Origin: Anas platyrhynchos
Lineage: Eukaryota; Chordata; Aves; Anseriformes; Anatidae
DNA: 64,000 bases
Direction: 5' to 3'
NCBI RefSeq assembly: GCF_047663525.1
Contig: NC_092612.1
Span: forward strand, 2,575,501-2,639,500
Of this stretch, positions 36,110 to 49,378 are shown one piece after another (position 1 is the stretch's first letter; every line of letters begins with the position of its first letter). Made by a program: the position numbers and the translations under genes. The notes beneath the pieces are model-generated. The model worked only from the letters and a program-made list of their open reading frames with translations. It was not told the origin of the DNA and did not search any database.

Positions 36110-39100
36110 GGGGCGAGCGCAGCGCTTTGTCCCCCCCGGCCGCGGTGTAGGGTTTCCCGTTGCAGCCAGGCGCACGGACACCGCCCGGCAGCCGACGTTT
36201 TCCCGTCTTCCCGTCTCCTCCCTCCCCTCATGGGCAGCGGCCCAAACCCAGCGCTCGGCACAAACCCCGTGTCCGCACCGTGCCGTGGGGGCGCAGGATG
36301 GGACCCTGGGGTCCCACAGCACGTTCACTCCACGGGGTCTGGGGCTCAAACACCACCTGGATCATTCCAGGGGTGCAGGCCATGTCCCCTCCCCTAAATG
36401 CATCCCATTCTCTGCCCTGCCCCGGCGGGGATGGGGATGCACCGGGGACGGGAACTTTGTCCCCATCGCTGTCCCCACCGCTGTCCCCATCGTCCCCCGA
36501 TGCCGCAGCTCGTCCCGGCTGCGGAGCCAGGGCTGGGCTCACCCTGCACCGAGTGAGAGTTGTGACTCAGCCACCCGCTGACATCATCCCTATTAATAGT
36601 GGGCTTTGTGAAAATTAATTAATCCAAATTAATTAGGGGGTTGGGATTGCCCGAGCGCTCCCCTTTAATCCCTGGGTATTTATAACATGGCAGCCCTGGC
36701 AGGTGTCCGCTGCGGCACGGCCGTTCCCACAGGGCCCCCGAGCTGTCCCCATGTCACAGCACTGGGGACACCGGTGGCATGGGATGGAGGGGACACGGGC
36801 GGTGTTGGGACCGTCCCCACCGGGAGCACGGCCCTAATTGCTACTGCCCCCAGTCCCTGCCTCGGCTGGGGTGCACAGCCAGGGTTGTCCCCAAAGTTGG
36901 GTGACATCGAGCGTGACGGGGAGCAAGGATAGGACAGGGACGGACCCAGGGAGCCCAGTCACCAGTCCCCATCACCAGTTTTGGGGACCAGGAGCAGGGT
37001 GCGATGCAACCGTCACCGTCCCTGACGCATTTGTTCCACCTGTCCACGGGGACAGGGTGGCTCCGGCCGGCACCGGGCAGCCCGGTCCCCACCCGCGCAC
37101 CCGTCACACCAGCTCACGGGGGAGGAATTGGCTTCCTGCAGCCCCATCCGGTCCGTCCCCATCCCCGGGGTGACAGGGGGACGGGGACGGGACTTCCGCC
37201 GAGCCCCACGTCAGGGGACCGCGATGGGAAACCGCCAGGGTGAGTCAGGCTCGGAAGGGACAGGGACAGGTTTGGGGTGAGTCACCGGCCCCAAGAGCCA
37301 GGCGGGCCCGTGACTCGGCGCCCCTGGAATTCGGGGTGCCGGGATGGGGTGAGGAAGGAGCAGGCAGTGCAGCGGCCCCGTGATGGGATGGATGCGCGGG
37401 CAGGGAGCGGTGACGTGGCCTCGGGGTCCCCGGCGCTATCGGGACAAGCCGAGCGCCCCGGGGCAGGCTGTTGGTGCCTGTCGCCGTGTCCTGGTGCTGT
37501 CCCCGACCTCTCTCTGCTCTACCAGGGGTGCTCACGGTGGCTGTGGGCACTGGGGGCACTGGCCCAGCACTGGTCCACACCGTCCATCAGGACTCATCAC
37601 GCTCCCCATCCATCGAGGCCACGGTAGGAAAGGCCACCACACCGCGTGCCTGGTGCCACCACAACATCCCCAACCCTGACACGGTGCACACCCAGCAGCT
37701 TCCCCCTCTTCCAAACTCTAGGGATGGAAAAGCCTCTTCCATACTCCAGCGATGGGTCGGAGAGACAAGATCAAGCCCAGCCCCGGCACCAGCAACTGGA
37801 GCAACTGGTTTAGCTGGGTCAAAGTGGAGCAGGGGAGTCGCAGAGGCTGAAACCTGTTCCAAGCTGTGTGTAAACCTCCTGGCATGTCCCTCGCTGCTCC
37901 CGGTTTGGTAAGAGCTTGTCCTGGGGAGCTGCCAGTGCGGACACGTCGGGCTGGCACCGCTGCGGTCCCCGTTCCTGGGACCAAACCCCCCCTCACTGTG
38001 ATGTCCCCGCAGCAGCGGGGTTCGTGGCTCCAGGCGGTCCCACCGCTTGGGGAAACACCCGGTGATTCCTGCTCTCCGGGGAGGTTTGGGGTTTAATGAG
38101 AGTGGGGCAGAGCCTGGCCAAGCGCACAGAGCTTGGCTCATCCAGGGGTTGGAGCAAGTTGGTGGCCGTGAAATGGCCGTGAAACAGCCACCAGCTCGCT
38201 CCAAGCACCCGACCGTGCCGATGTCCGGTGTCTGCGGGGCAGGGCCCGGGTTATTTTTAAGCTCGGGACCGTCACGGAGCAGCTGGGCAGGCGGTGCAGT
38301 GCCGGGGCCGGGCATTCCCGGAAGGCTCGGCCAGATCCTGCCCGCTGCCGAGCCGTGCTGAGACGGGTACGGGGGTGCCACCGCTGCCAGCCCCTGTGTG
38401 GACACTGCCAAGTGAGTGACACTGGGGTCCCCCGCCTCTGCCCAGGACCCCCACCTCCTGCCAGGACCCTCACCCCCATCTGGCAACCCAACTTCCTTGT
38501 AGGACCCCCTTTCATCCAGACCCCCTGCCTCGATCCGAGACCCCCACCTCCATCTGGGAACCCCACTTCCATCCTGGTCCCCTATCTCCATCCAGGACCC
38601 CCAGCTCTGGAACACCCACTTCCATCTTAGAGCCCCAGCTCCTTCCAGGACCCCTCATCTCCATCCAGACCCCCTACCTCCGTCTGGGACCCAAATTCCA
38701 CCCGGGATCCCCATCTCCATCCAGGACCCCTTTTGTGGCCACCCCAATAGCACCAGGTGCAGCCCCCAAAGATGCTCCAATTCACCCCAAAACCCTCCAT
38801 GCCATCAGCCCCCAGGACAGGGCCATGGTGGGTCTGCCTCCCCATGGGACCAAGCCAGGGTTGGGGGGGTGGCAGCACTTTTGGGACCCCCTGGCTGCAT
38901 TATTTCCCAAACACACGGGACAGGAAGTATGGAAAATGGAAACGGAGGCAGCGGGATATAATTAGCCCCGAACAAGGATTGGAATCTGGGATAAAGAGCC
39001 CGGCACCACGCGGCTCTTGCGAAAACGCTGCAGTGACAGCACCCGGCAGCCCCCCTGCTCCCTTGGGGGCACTAAGCGGGGGGATCGTCCCGGCCGGCCC

Positions 39101-39850
39101 CATTTGGGGGCTTGGCACCGGCCCCGCTCCTGGGGGGCCGCGTGGGGATGGGGAGGCCGCAGCGGGCACGGCCGGGCCGCGCGGATGCTGGGCCGTAACG
39201 AGAGCCGGGATTATCAGCGCGGCCGGGGAATCTGGTTTCTTTGGCCGCACCGTTGCTGAGGCAACCTCGGGCAGGGATTGTGGGGCATTTTTCATGCGAC
39301 AAGAGGCCTTTCTGTGCGCGGGGAGCGGGGGGGCCCACGCCAAGTCACCCGATAGCCCCCGCTGGTCCCCCCCGCCCAGCTCCGAGGACACCGGACACCC
39401 GCGCTGTTATCGGCCACAGAGCGGGGCTTGGGGCCGGATCCGGCCTGGCACCGCGGTGCTGAAGGATGGGGGATGCCGGCAGCTCACCCCTGGGGTCAGG
39501 ATCCAACCCGGGGCTGGCCCCACAGCCCACCCCTTCCCCAGCACCCCACTGCTGCTCTTCCTATAGGGCTGCAGCCAGGCCAGCTTTGGCCTCAGGGGTG
39601 CAAAAAGGGACGCCTGAGGTCTGGCACAAGGGAGATGTGGACCCCCAAGAGTAGCTCCATGCCCCGTAAGCACCGAGGGATGCTCCAGCACAGCCCTCTG
39701 GTGCGGGGTGAGCAGGCCATGGGGCGGCAGTGGGGCTGGCGGGGCGTCCCCGCATCCCGGCCCCCATGAAGGCAGCGCGGGGCGTCCCGGCGGTGCCAGC
39801 CCGGCTGTCCAGCCCCGGTATCGGATCCTCCCGGAGGGAGGGGGCTTGGA
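36110..39850. promoter_or_regulatory. S100A13-S100A1 divergent intergenic region
   Basis: No exon is seen. It holds a perfect MEF2-type palindrome CTATTAATAG (36590-36599), a second MEF2-type site TTATTTTTAA (38251-38260), and AP-1 motifs at 36563-36569, 37241-37247 and 37278-37284. S100A1 is a heart and muscle gene in mammals, so the MEF2-type sites fit it. Their function is inferred. Confidence 0.5.
38420..38722. repeat. Degenerate minisatellite upstream of S100A1
   Basis: About 14 copies of a 20-22 base unit of the form GACCCCCACCTCCATCTGGG, pyrimidine-rich on the plus strand. Confidence 0.75.
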
Positions 39851-39883
39851 GCTTATTTAACGTCTCCAGCTGGCCCAGCCCGG

Positions 39884-39909
39884 CACACTTGGCGCAGCGG
39901 GGAGCTCAG
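39884..39909 (+). other. Non-coding first exon of S100A1
   Basis: Donor GCTCAG|GTGAGT after 39909, about 30 bases downstream of a TTATTTAA TATA-like element at 39853-39860. Confidence 0.6.
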
Positions 39910-40166
39910 GTGAGTGCGGGGCTGGGGACGGAGTGTGGGCACCCACCGGGGTTTGACCCTATAAAGGGGGCACGCAGGCAGGGTCCCCTCCTGCAGAAGC
40001 ACCCCAATAAAGCCTAGGGGGAGCACCAGGGCACCCCACAGTCCCGTAGCACCAAGATGGGGAGGGTGGGGTGGGCAATGCTCCTGGGATGGGGAAGGGG
40101 GGCACTGAAATTGGGGGCTCGCAGCGGCCGCCGTAACGCAGCAGGTGCCTCCCTGCAGCTGGAACC

Positions 40167-40558
40167 ATGGCGTCACAGCTGGAAGGGGCCATGGAGACGC
40201 TCATCAACGTCTTCCACCACTACTCGGGCAAAGAGGGGGACAAGTACAAGCTGAGCAAGAAGGAGCTGAAGGAGCTGCTGCAGAGCGAGCTGGGCTGCTT
40301 CCTGGAGGTAGGGGCTGTGCTGGGGCACGGCAGATGGGCTCCCCTGTTCCTCTGTGCTCTGGGACACGTCCCCAGCTCTGGGGCTCACCCTTTGTCACCC
40401 CCCCCCCCCAACAGACCCAGAAGGACACGGGTGCGGTGGAGAAGATCATGCAGGACCTGGATGAGAACGGCGACGGGGAGGTGGACTTCCAGGAGTACGT
40501 GGTCCTGGTGGCCGCCCTCACCGTGGCCTGCAACACCTTCTTCTGGGAGAACGCCTGA
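40167..40558 (+). CDS. S100A1: S100A1
   Basis: Exons 40167-40307 and 40415-40558 code for 94 residues. It begins [20 protein letters not shown], has pseudo-EF loop [13 protein letters not shown], and the canonical loop [16 protein letters not shown]. It ends NTFFWENA, closely matching human S100A1. S100A1 is a Ca sensor in heart and skeletal muscle and neurons that tunes SERCA2a, ryanodine receptors and titin. It is the only S100 gene in the window on the plus strand and marks the end of the array, next to CHTOP, as in human. The ATG follows the acceptor CCCTGCAG by a few bases. The intron is only 107 bases. Confidence 0.97.
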
Positions 40559-40694
40559 GCCGGGTTGACCCCAGCCCCCCCCCCCCCCGCAGCAGCCAGC
40601 CGCGGCACCCCAAAACGCAGAGCCCCCCACGCCACCCTTCCTCACCCCCCCACTCCCCAGCGCACCCAGGGGATCCCGCGGGGATCCAGCTCCG

Positions 40695-40700
40695 CAATAA
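40695..40700 (+). terminator. Polyadenylation signal of S100A1
   Basis: AATAAA about 140 bases after the stop codon. Confidence 0.8.
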
Positions 40701-41379
40701 AGGCACCGACCCAGCCAGCGGCGTGTTGTCAGCTCCTTCGGGACCCCCTCCCCGGTCCCGCTGCCTGTGACCCCCCCCCGGGACAAACCCCCCAGGTTCA
40801 CCCAAGGGCCCGGGGACGTCCCCAGCTGAGCCAGGCCCCAGCCCCGGACCCCCACGGGCCCAGCCCCGCCGGGTCGAGTGCCCCCAACCCGTCCGGGGCT
40901 GCGGGGTTCGGGGGCCCGGGGGCAGCCGCAGGCCGGGACTCGCTGCCCGCCGTCCGGGCGCCCGGTGGGGCCGGAGGAACCGGTTCGTTATCGCCTCGCC
41001 CAGCGGCCCCCGCCACCAAGGCAGCGCCCGGCCCGGCGCAGGGCCGCCAGCGCCATCGTCCGCCGGCGTTGGGGCCAGACCCGGAGCTGCCCGGAGGCAC
41101 CGGGGAACCACCGGGGGCAAGCGGGACGCCTGCATCCCACCGGCGGCGGGGGAACGGGGGCACCGGGAGGAGGACGGGGGCATCAAGGGGAGGACGGGGG
41201 CTTCGGGGGGGGGTGGATGCCCCACGGGGACGAGGACCGGGGCCGCACGGAGCCTTGGGGACGCCCCCACCCCACCGGGGCCAGGCCCCGCCGCGCAGCA
41301 GCCCCCCGCCCCCGGCCCCGCCACCACCGCCCCTGCCCCCGGGCGACAGCGGCCGCGCAGCACGGGCAGAGGTCCCGCC

Positions 41380-41900
41380 CACCCCGCGCCTGTTGACCAA
41401 TAGGAGAGGAGGAACGCGCTGCCCCGCCCAATAGCGGAGGGCGCTGTGCTGGCGGCACCCCGCGCCTGCGCTGTTGGGGCCGCCGCCATTTTGGCCGGCT
41501 CGTGGCTGGGCGGCGGGGAAAGAGGGGGGGGGGCGGGCGCTGCGGTCGCGGCCGCCATTTTGTCGCTGAGGCGCTGGAGGGCGGCGGGAGCGGGCGGAGG
41601 GCGACGGAGCCAGCCCCGGTCCCGTGAACCGTGAGCAGCCGCCGCCGGCCGGGTATAGCCGGCTACAACCGGGACCTGGCGACCGCCTGCTTCGGTGAGA
41701 GGCCGGGGGGGCGCTGAGGGGGCGGGCGGGGAGCACGGAAAGGGGCCGGGGGGTGGGGGGCGCACGGGGCCCTTGAGGGGCCGGGGAGCCCTCAGGGGGC
41801 TCTAAGGGGGCTTGGGGAGCCTCTGAGGGAACCGGGACCGGGCTCGGGGCCGGGGCAGGGCTCCCGGCGGCGGTTGGGGCCCGGCCTCTCTCCCCCCCCC
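41380..41900 (+). promoter_or_regulatory. CHTOP CpG-island promoter and first exon
   Basis: TATA-less and very CpG-rich. CCAAT boxes lie near 41397 and 41428. Two CCGCCATTTTG elements (YY1-type) lie near 41485 and 41553. The non-coding first exon ends at GCTTCG|GTGAGA (41694). Confidence 0.8.
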
Positions 41901-42881
41901 ACCCCGGGCCTTTCGCGCTGTGGCGAGAGGATGGAGGGGAAAAAAGGATCTTAAAAACGCGTGGTGGTTAAAAAACAGCCGGGTGTTAGCTCAACGACTC
42001 GGTGGTGGTTGGTAAAAGCCTGCCAGGAGGCCGCTGTGCCGGGTATTGTGAGGGGGAACGCTCGGCAGTTAGCGTTGGGCTTGATGGCGGTTATAAAAAA
42101 TGAGGAGTCGTTTTTTTTTTTTTTCTCGTCGTTTTTTTCATGTTCGTCGCTGCGAAAACACCCAGGGCTTGAGCCGTGCTCGCAGGATCGATAACAGCTG
42201 GGTTTAAATCCTTTCGCTGCTTTTGTGCCCCTTGCGGCACGCTTTCATGCTAGGCAACCACATCGTGCCTGCGGGTGAGCTGCCTGCTGAAGCGTTAGAT
42301 AACAAAAATCCGAGGGGACTGCACATTTACAGGGTGTCCCTGGCCAGCCAAGCTGTGGTAATCGTAATGTAGCACGGGGAGATGGAGCATTAATGTTTTT
42401 AAAGTGCATAGCGCTTCTGTAGGGTAATCTTGGGATCTCATTGCGAAGTACCTGGCATTATCTGCTTAAAATAAATTGGGGTTTCCACCTGGCTTACACT
42501 AACAGCTTAGGAACTGTGGCAGCGTTGCTAGATGCAGTACTAAGCAAGGTGTTTAGGGGCTGCCTCGACTGCCAACGCGCTGTATTTTTGCAGCATTACA
42601 CCTACCAGAGGAAAAATTTTCACTTTCTAAAAAGAAGTCTATTTAGTAAGAATTAAGTTAACATAACGAAGTAATTTATTAAATCTGCTGCATCATGGCA
42701 ATGGCCTAGAGAACTTAATAAAATTGTGCTATTAAAATCGCAGTTTTTTGCCCGTTTCTTGATTCTCTGTACCAAAGGAGCTGGAATGCAGATTTTTGAA
42801 TGTTTAGCTGAATAAATGCAAGATCCCCGTGCTGTTGGTTACATCTGGCTCTCTTGTTTTGCAGATTCTGTTGATCTGAAG

Positions 42882-45800
42882 ATGGCTGCACAGTCAGCAC
42901 CGAAGGTTGTGCTAAAGAGCACCACCAAGATGTCTCTGAACGAGCGGTGAGGAAGCCAACAGCAGCTTCAGCTCATAAGAAATTTTTTTACTTAATTATC
43001 ACTGTCCGGTGTCCAAAAACCAACGTGGTTTCTGCCCTCTTTTAACCTCAGTAAAACAAGCAGATGGCTATGCACCTCTGTCTTAAACTGCAACAAATGT
43101 GGTACGCAAGGTTAAAAGGGCAATTGTTTTGGAGCAGTTTATCCATAGCAGTTAATATTATACTCCTCAACACGTAAATATGGCGGGATGTGTTATAACA
43201 ACAGAGAAACCTCACACCCTCCCTTTTTCTTCCACATGTTTTTACATTTATATAGTTGACACTGCGGTATGGTAGCATGTTACCTGAGCTGCAGTAGGCT
43301 TGCTGCTTTGTCCGAGGCAGACACACGTGCATGTGGTCTGGCTGTAAGAGGCATGCAGCAGGCCATTAAACAAGCCCAAAGGCCCTTTAACAATGTTTTG
43401 GGCCTTGTAAGAGGCAAACGCTTTGCTTCATCTCCATCTCTCTTTTCTCGATACTGATTTCTTTATTTCTTTTGTTGAGCATTCTCCCGTTTTTTCCATG
43501 CCATTGTGCTTCTGCAGTTCTACAGACAACTAACAGCGGCGCTACAGTGACGTTTCACTTTCTTACTAATCACTCGTTGGTTAACTATGTTTATATCAGT
43601 GAACCAGGGAAAAATGGAGCCATTTGTGTGCATTTCGTGCTCTGGCAAGTGCTGCAGTGAGAGCCAGCCTGAGCCAACAGTTGGAGCTTGTTCCCGAGAA
43701 GGCATGTGGTGAGGTGCAGTGCAGAGGAGGCTTGCTGGCCTGTTTCATTTTTGTCAGTCCCTATTCCTTACCCGTGTTTTCTTTTCCAACTTGTGTAGTT
43801 CCCAGGACAGGGTAGACAGCTGATGGGTTGCTGCTAACGCTGCTTACCGTCTTGCTGTGTTCTGCTCTGATACAGCTCCTAAAGACAGAGGATTCTCCGT
43901 GCACCACAAACACTGCCAAGCAAACTGCTCTCATCAGCGAGAGCGCTTAGCTGGTGGCATTTCTTAGGCACCAGTTATGTGGTGTGCCAGGGGCATCTCA
44001 TTCTGTCCCCAAGGTGATGTCTCCTGTAAAGCTATCCCGTGGTATTGAGTTTTTTTATCAGGTTTCTAAGATCTTTGAGGGTTAATTTAGCTTTTGCAGT
44101 CAGATTTCACGTGGCTTTTCTGTTTGTGTGATGTCCTCTTCCATCTGTCATGGTCATCTCTGCTTATGGCTTGTTTTCATTCCTTCTTCCATTTCTAAAA
44201 TCAGTAACCTAAAGCTTTATCACTTCTGAATTAATATCCAACATCACTTCTGAGTTTCCAATTCTTGCACACTTGTGGAAAACAAGGAATATGTAATCAC
44301 ATATGATGTGACCTAAGTACCACTCTTTACATAAGGTTCATGGGATCTGGAGATCCAATCTTGAGAACCATGAAATGCCAATAAATGTATGTAATAAAGC
44401 TTTATTTAAACACCCATTTTATTCGACCTTGAAGCTTTACTAACATGCTGAAGAACAAACAGCCGATGCCAGTGAATATTCGGGCTACCATGCAGCAGCA
44501 GCAGCAGCTAGCCAGTGCCAGAAACAGAAGACTGGCCCAGCAGATGGAGAATAGACCTTCTGTCCAGGCTGCTTTGAAGCTTAAACAGGTGAGAGAAAAG
44601 GGCGTGTTGTGGTGTGGCCAGGTGATGCCTGTCACCAGCTGATGGCTTTTCAGGATACGGTGGATTTTGAAAAATGTTCCTGAAAGTTAAAAACTAGAAA
44701 CCTTGAAGGGGCTTGAAAAAATCTGTTTCTCACTCCAGATAAGTAATAATTTGTAACTTACTGGTTAATATTACTGAGCTCGTTGTTTTTGTGCTGGCTG
44801 TTCATATCTCCTCTCTATTTTTTCAGAGAAATGTTCTCATTCTGGGTTTCTGGATCTGCAGAGTTCTTCATCTCGCACTGTAGCTGCAGTTACAATTGCT
44901 GCAGATTGTTTCCAGCACTTACTGTCCAGTTGAGGCTGGTTGCTCCCATCCCCAACTCCACCCTCTCTTGGTGCACTCCCTTGATAGCAGCTGGCTGCGA
45001 GGACCAGATGAACAAACTGATGCTTGATTGCTTGCAAATGCTGGGCTGCAGGCCTGGATTTGAGGAATAGCGTTGCATTTTCCTCATGCAGACGGTCTTT
45101 CTCCCCATTTTAGTGATGAATGCTATAGATTGTGGGGCATATTTGTCAAAGTATCCTCTCTGTACAGCAGCAGGTTTGAGCAAGCATGCTTGCTTTTGAT
45201 TTCTCTGCTGCGGTCCACGTGCTTTCCTGTAGCTGTGGGCTTACAAAAGGGGCAGTGGTGAAAAATAATGTAGAGAACAGGTGTTTGCCTTGTCTGCTCC
45301 TTATCAGGCCAAGGGGTTTTGCAACCCTTAAAGCTTTTATTTAAATGGGAAGGCTGAAAAGATCAGCTTAAAATGTGTGCATAGGGCATGGGTTGGAACC
45401 TGTGGGGTAGTGCTGCACAGCTGTGCAGTGAGTTTAAATAGCAGCACTGCATGACTTGACTGCAGCAGAGCTTAAATATAATTCTTTGTATTATCTTGCA
45501 TGCCAGGAGAAAGCCCTGGAAAGTTGTTAGCTGAGCTGCTTCACTAAATAGCTGGAATACTTAAACCTGCCACACGTGCTCATGTTCAGGGTTTAATTTC
45601 TGATAAAGAGGAATGCAGCTGCTTTTTAAGATCTCTTGAGAGTTCTGTTTTAAAAACAGACTGCGGTGCCAGTTAGCCTCCCAGAGCTTATAAACAAAAG
45701 CTCTGGAAATGGTAGCCTGAAGAACTTTCTGCTTTAAAAAAAAAAAATCAAACCTTAAGAATTTCCCAAGTGGTAAGTGAAACTGGATTGAAAGCATAAC

Positions 45801-48800
45801 GTTTCTGCTTGCTGAATTGAGGAGAACAGGGAAGAGCTGAGCCAAAAGCTTCACCCATATGCCAGGAGTAGGTGTACTTCGCGTTCTTCTGGGACTGAGT
45901 GCTGCCAGGGTGGGCTGCAGAAGTGCATTCTAGGGAAATCTGGAAACCCGATTGGTGTTGGATTGCTCTTTGAAGACTGTAAGTTGCTCTGGGAGTTGGT
46001 GTGGTGACAGGGTTTTTGCAGGCACTTCTTGGTATCACCAGGAGCTTTTCTGATCCATTTGGATGTGCTGAGGAGCATTGATTCCAGGGATGGCTCACCT
46101 GTGCTTCAGAAAAGTGCTCTCAACTCCTGCAGGGCACTGCGTGTGCTAGCCTCATGGGTTTGTCTTTGTACCCAGCACATCAGTCTTTACATAAACCTCC
46201 CTTCTCTTGCTGAGTAACAGCGTTTATGTCGTGGCTCTAGGCGTGCACTTAGTGAATAGCTGCAGCAGAGCAAGGTGCTACTGCGCTGAGGTAAGGCAGG
46301 AAGGTGAGCACTTTGCCCTTTGTCAGGGCAAAATCCAGCAGTTATCTTAAACTCTCATGGTAATATAAATGAGTAATGGGATGCAAAACGTTCACCTGCT
46401 TTCTCGTGCCTTCCTGCCAGCTGGGCTGGGCAGAAGGGAGACAAACATCTCAGGCTGCTGTGGCTGTCAGAACAGCGAATGAGTAAGCTCTGAGGCAGTA
46501 AAACTCAAACCTTAGCTACAGAGGAGGCTGCTTTCAGGAGGAGCCTTTCAGCTGCCCACAGGCTTGAGTCAAGTAGATCTGTAAAGCTGATGAGAAGCAT
46601 AAGCAACTCTGGAAAGCTGTAGTACACCGCTGGGCTCTGTGCCTTACCTTCTGAGGGCTGAGAGCTCTTAAGAAGCTCTAAAGGTCCCCACTGTTCCCCA
46701 GCCCGTTGCAGGGTTCGATAGTTCCTGCAGAAGCTGTAGTCTGCTGTGTGGAGCCAGGATTGGTCCCAGTGTGTGTTAAAAACACCGGGGTGTAAAATTG
46801 GCAGTTCAGTTGATGCTTCAGGATCTGTTGAGCTGTGCTTGCAGCCGGGCTGGTGCAGGCTTTGAGGACTGGAGCAGCTGTGGCTGTCCCAGGGGATGCC
46901 AACTCTGTGAGATGGGCTCTGGTGCTTGGACCTGCAGGACTTCAGACGGGGAAAAAAAAACAACTTCACCTTAAAATACAGATAAACAAAGATAACTTTT
47001 CCAGTTCCTGTGAGGGTCAGGTGCTTCAGTACAGTTTTAGTTTGGTGGCCAGGCCAGGGCTGTAGCAGCAGGCCCCTCGGAGCGGTGTGCTGGTGTGAGG
47101 TAGGCCAGGCTCCTTCCCAGCAGGGGTGGTTGCTTTGTAGCTCAGAGGTTTTCACGGTCGGTAACCTTCCAGCAAGAAGGATTAGCGGGCTGCCGTGCGG
47201 ATTAAGTGTCTGCTTTGATTCGGACCGAGCGGCGCTGCTAAAAATGGAGAAAAATATTTCCTTCTGAATCTGCAGACTTTCTTGTCTCTGTACAAACACT
47301 TGCTTCCAGGGAAGGTCTTTGTTCTCGGTTTGACCTTCATAAATTATCCCTCCTGAAGCAGATATGATTGTCCTCTGTTTGAAGCTCGATTGTGTGCTGC
47401 AGAGAGCTGTTGACCCTGTATGTTTTTTAAAAAAAAAAACTTACTGATAAGTAATTGCCATGCTGTTTGTGTCGCAAGTCGGAGATTGCTGCATGACTTT
47501 GTTCCTTCAAAATCTTTCATTCCAGAAGAGCTTGAAGCAACGCCTCGGTAAAAGCAACATCCAGGCACGATTGGGCCGTCCGGCAGGACCCCTCGCTCGC
47601 GGAGCCATGGGAGGAAGAGGACTGGCCATGGGGCAGAGAGGTTTGCCACGAGGAGCCATGCGTGGCGGCCGGGGGGCGAGAGCTCTGCTGAGAGGGGGAC
47701 TCCCGCTCAGGGGTGAGTACCGCGGCTGGTCCGGCAGCAACGCCGCCTGTTGGACGGCTCGGCTCCGGTTCCTCTGCTCAGTCTCGAGCTAATTTGTCTG
47801 CCTGGAATCCCGTCGCTGTTGCAGGTCAGAGCATGCTTCGGGGCGGACGAGGAATGTCCCCCAGGATGGGCCTGAGGAGAGGCGGCCTGCGAGGTCGCGG
47901 TGGCCCTGGAAGAGGTGGGCTGGGCAGAGGTGCCATGGGCCGCGGTGGACTTGGTGGCAGAGGTCAGTGCACAGGAACTGCGGGAGCAGCGTGCTGCTGC
48001 TGCACACACCTGGGTTCCCTTCCCCGTTTAAGGTTAGCTGATGTGGGTACGTGCAGCCCGAGAGCCACTCACACCCAAATGGGTGCATAACACAGTGCCA
48101 GGTGAAGGCTGCTTTTCCTGAAACATCTTGCCAGGCCCTGTGCTTAACCCAGATCTTTGACTTTCAGTGGTGCTAGAGGGGGTTTGGGTAGTGCTGTTCC
48201 CTCCTGCAGGTATTGCTGGCTCTGTGATGCTTTTGGTAGTAGTGCAGGCAGTGAGTAATCTCTGAACGTGCTGAGGAAGGCTACGCTGTCTTCTTGTGCT
48301 TCAGAAAGGAAATGCTAAATGGCCTGTGTAAACCACAAGGCTGGACATTTTAATTGGGTGAGGGGCAGAAACTCGATAGAAAGCTCAAACTGGTGTATGA
48401 AGGAGCAGGTTCCTCACTGACCCTTCACATGGGCAAAGCAAAATTAAATGCAAAGTCAGAAACTGAATCAAGTCTTGGGGAAATGAGCCTTCCCCTTGTC
48501 AACAACAAATAAGAAGCACCAGAGTGAAGCAGGAGCACAGGGGGGAAGTAAGGAGACAGCTGCTGATGGCAGGGTCGGTAATGTTTCTGACACGTTTGGT
48601 TAGAACATCTGCTGGATGTGATCTGTTACTTGGAGATGAGCAGTGTTTCTCAGAGCAGTCTTTGGGAACCTGCATGTCTCCTGACAGCTTTGGCTTTTGT
48701 TTTATTTCTTCACCTGACAAACTAGTGCTAGTACTGATCAGGGCTGTTTCCTGGGTGTCCTGCTTCGGAAATAGTCTGAAAACTCAGGATTTGAGGTACT

Positions 48801-49378
48801 TCACTAGAAGTTTGCTTGTAATGTTTGCTGGAGTTGGCTCTTTGCTGAGAGCTTGAACCTGTCCCAAAAATCTGCAGGGGCTGCACTCAGCAGAGAAGAA
48901 AGTATGCGGAGTGGTGTAGGGGCTGGAATGCAAGCAGGGGAGCTGGCAGTCGGAGCTGAGGGCTCGGCAGATAGCTGCGGCTCAGATGTCTCCGGGCTGA
49001 AACCGAAGCAGCCTGGGGAGCGCAGCAGAGCCCGAGTCCTGCAGCTGGGGGCAGCAGCTCCAGCGAGGCTGCCTGGCTCCCCGGGGAGGTGCTGCAGCAG
49101 CTGGGCCGTGGCTCTGCCATGCCAGGCCCCGAGGCTGCGTCTGCTGCCGTATAACTGTTGTCTCGTCTCTGTAAGGTCGCGGCATGGCGGGCCGGGGAAG
49201 AGGGGGCTTCGGAGGCCGCGGCAGAGGCAGAGGACGAGGAAGAGGATCGGCACGCCCGGCGCTGACCAAGGAGCAGCTGGACAACCAGTTAGATGCTTAC
49301 ATGTCGAAAACGAAAGGACACCTCGACGCCGAGCTGGATGCCTACATGGCTCAGACAGACCCCGAAACAAACGACTGA
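42882..49378 (+). CDS. CHTOP: CHTOP, chromatin target of PRMT1
   Basis: Coding exons are 42882-42946, 44435-44588, 47526-47712, 47825-47962 and 49176-49378, giving 248 residues, the human length. It starts [20 protein letters not shown], then [18 protein letters not shown], a central Arg-Gly-rich domain (three exons of RGGLRGRGG-type repeats), and ends [20 protein letters not shown]. The RG domain is methylated by PRMT1 and PRMT5. With the C-terminal helices it binds the TREX export complex (UAP56, NXF1) in the nucleus. The exon at 47526 has a tandem CAGAAG acceptor, so isoforms with or without one Lys are expected, as in mammals. Introns 2 (1.5 kb) and 3 (2.9 kb) are long for this region; mammalian CHTOP is reported to limit its own mRNA by intron retention. 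No standard AATAAA is seen downstream; AGTAAA (49822) and GATAAA (49997) are candidates. Confidence 0.97.
44589..47525 (+). other. CHTOP intron 3
   Basis: It is AT-richer than the flanks. I see no exon, transposon or RNA gene in it. Confidence 0.5.

Noticed and set aside
40518-41765. Long frames on both strands around the CHTOP promoter
   Set aside because: CpG-island composition keeps stops rare. No recognisable protein.
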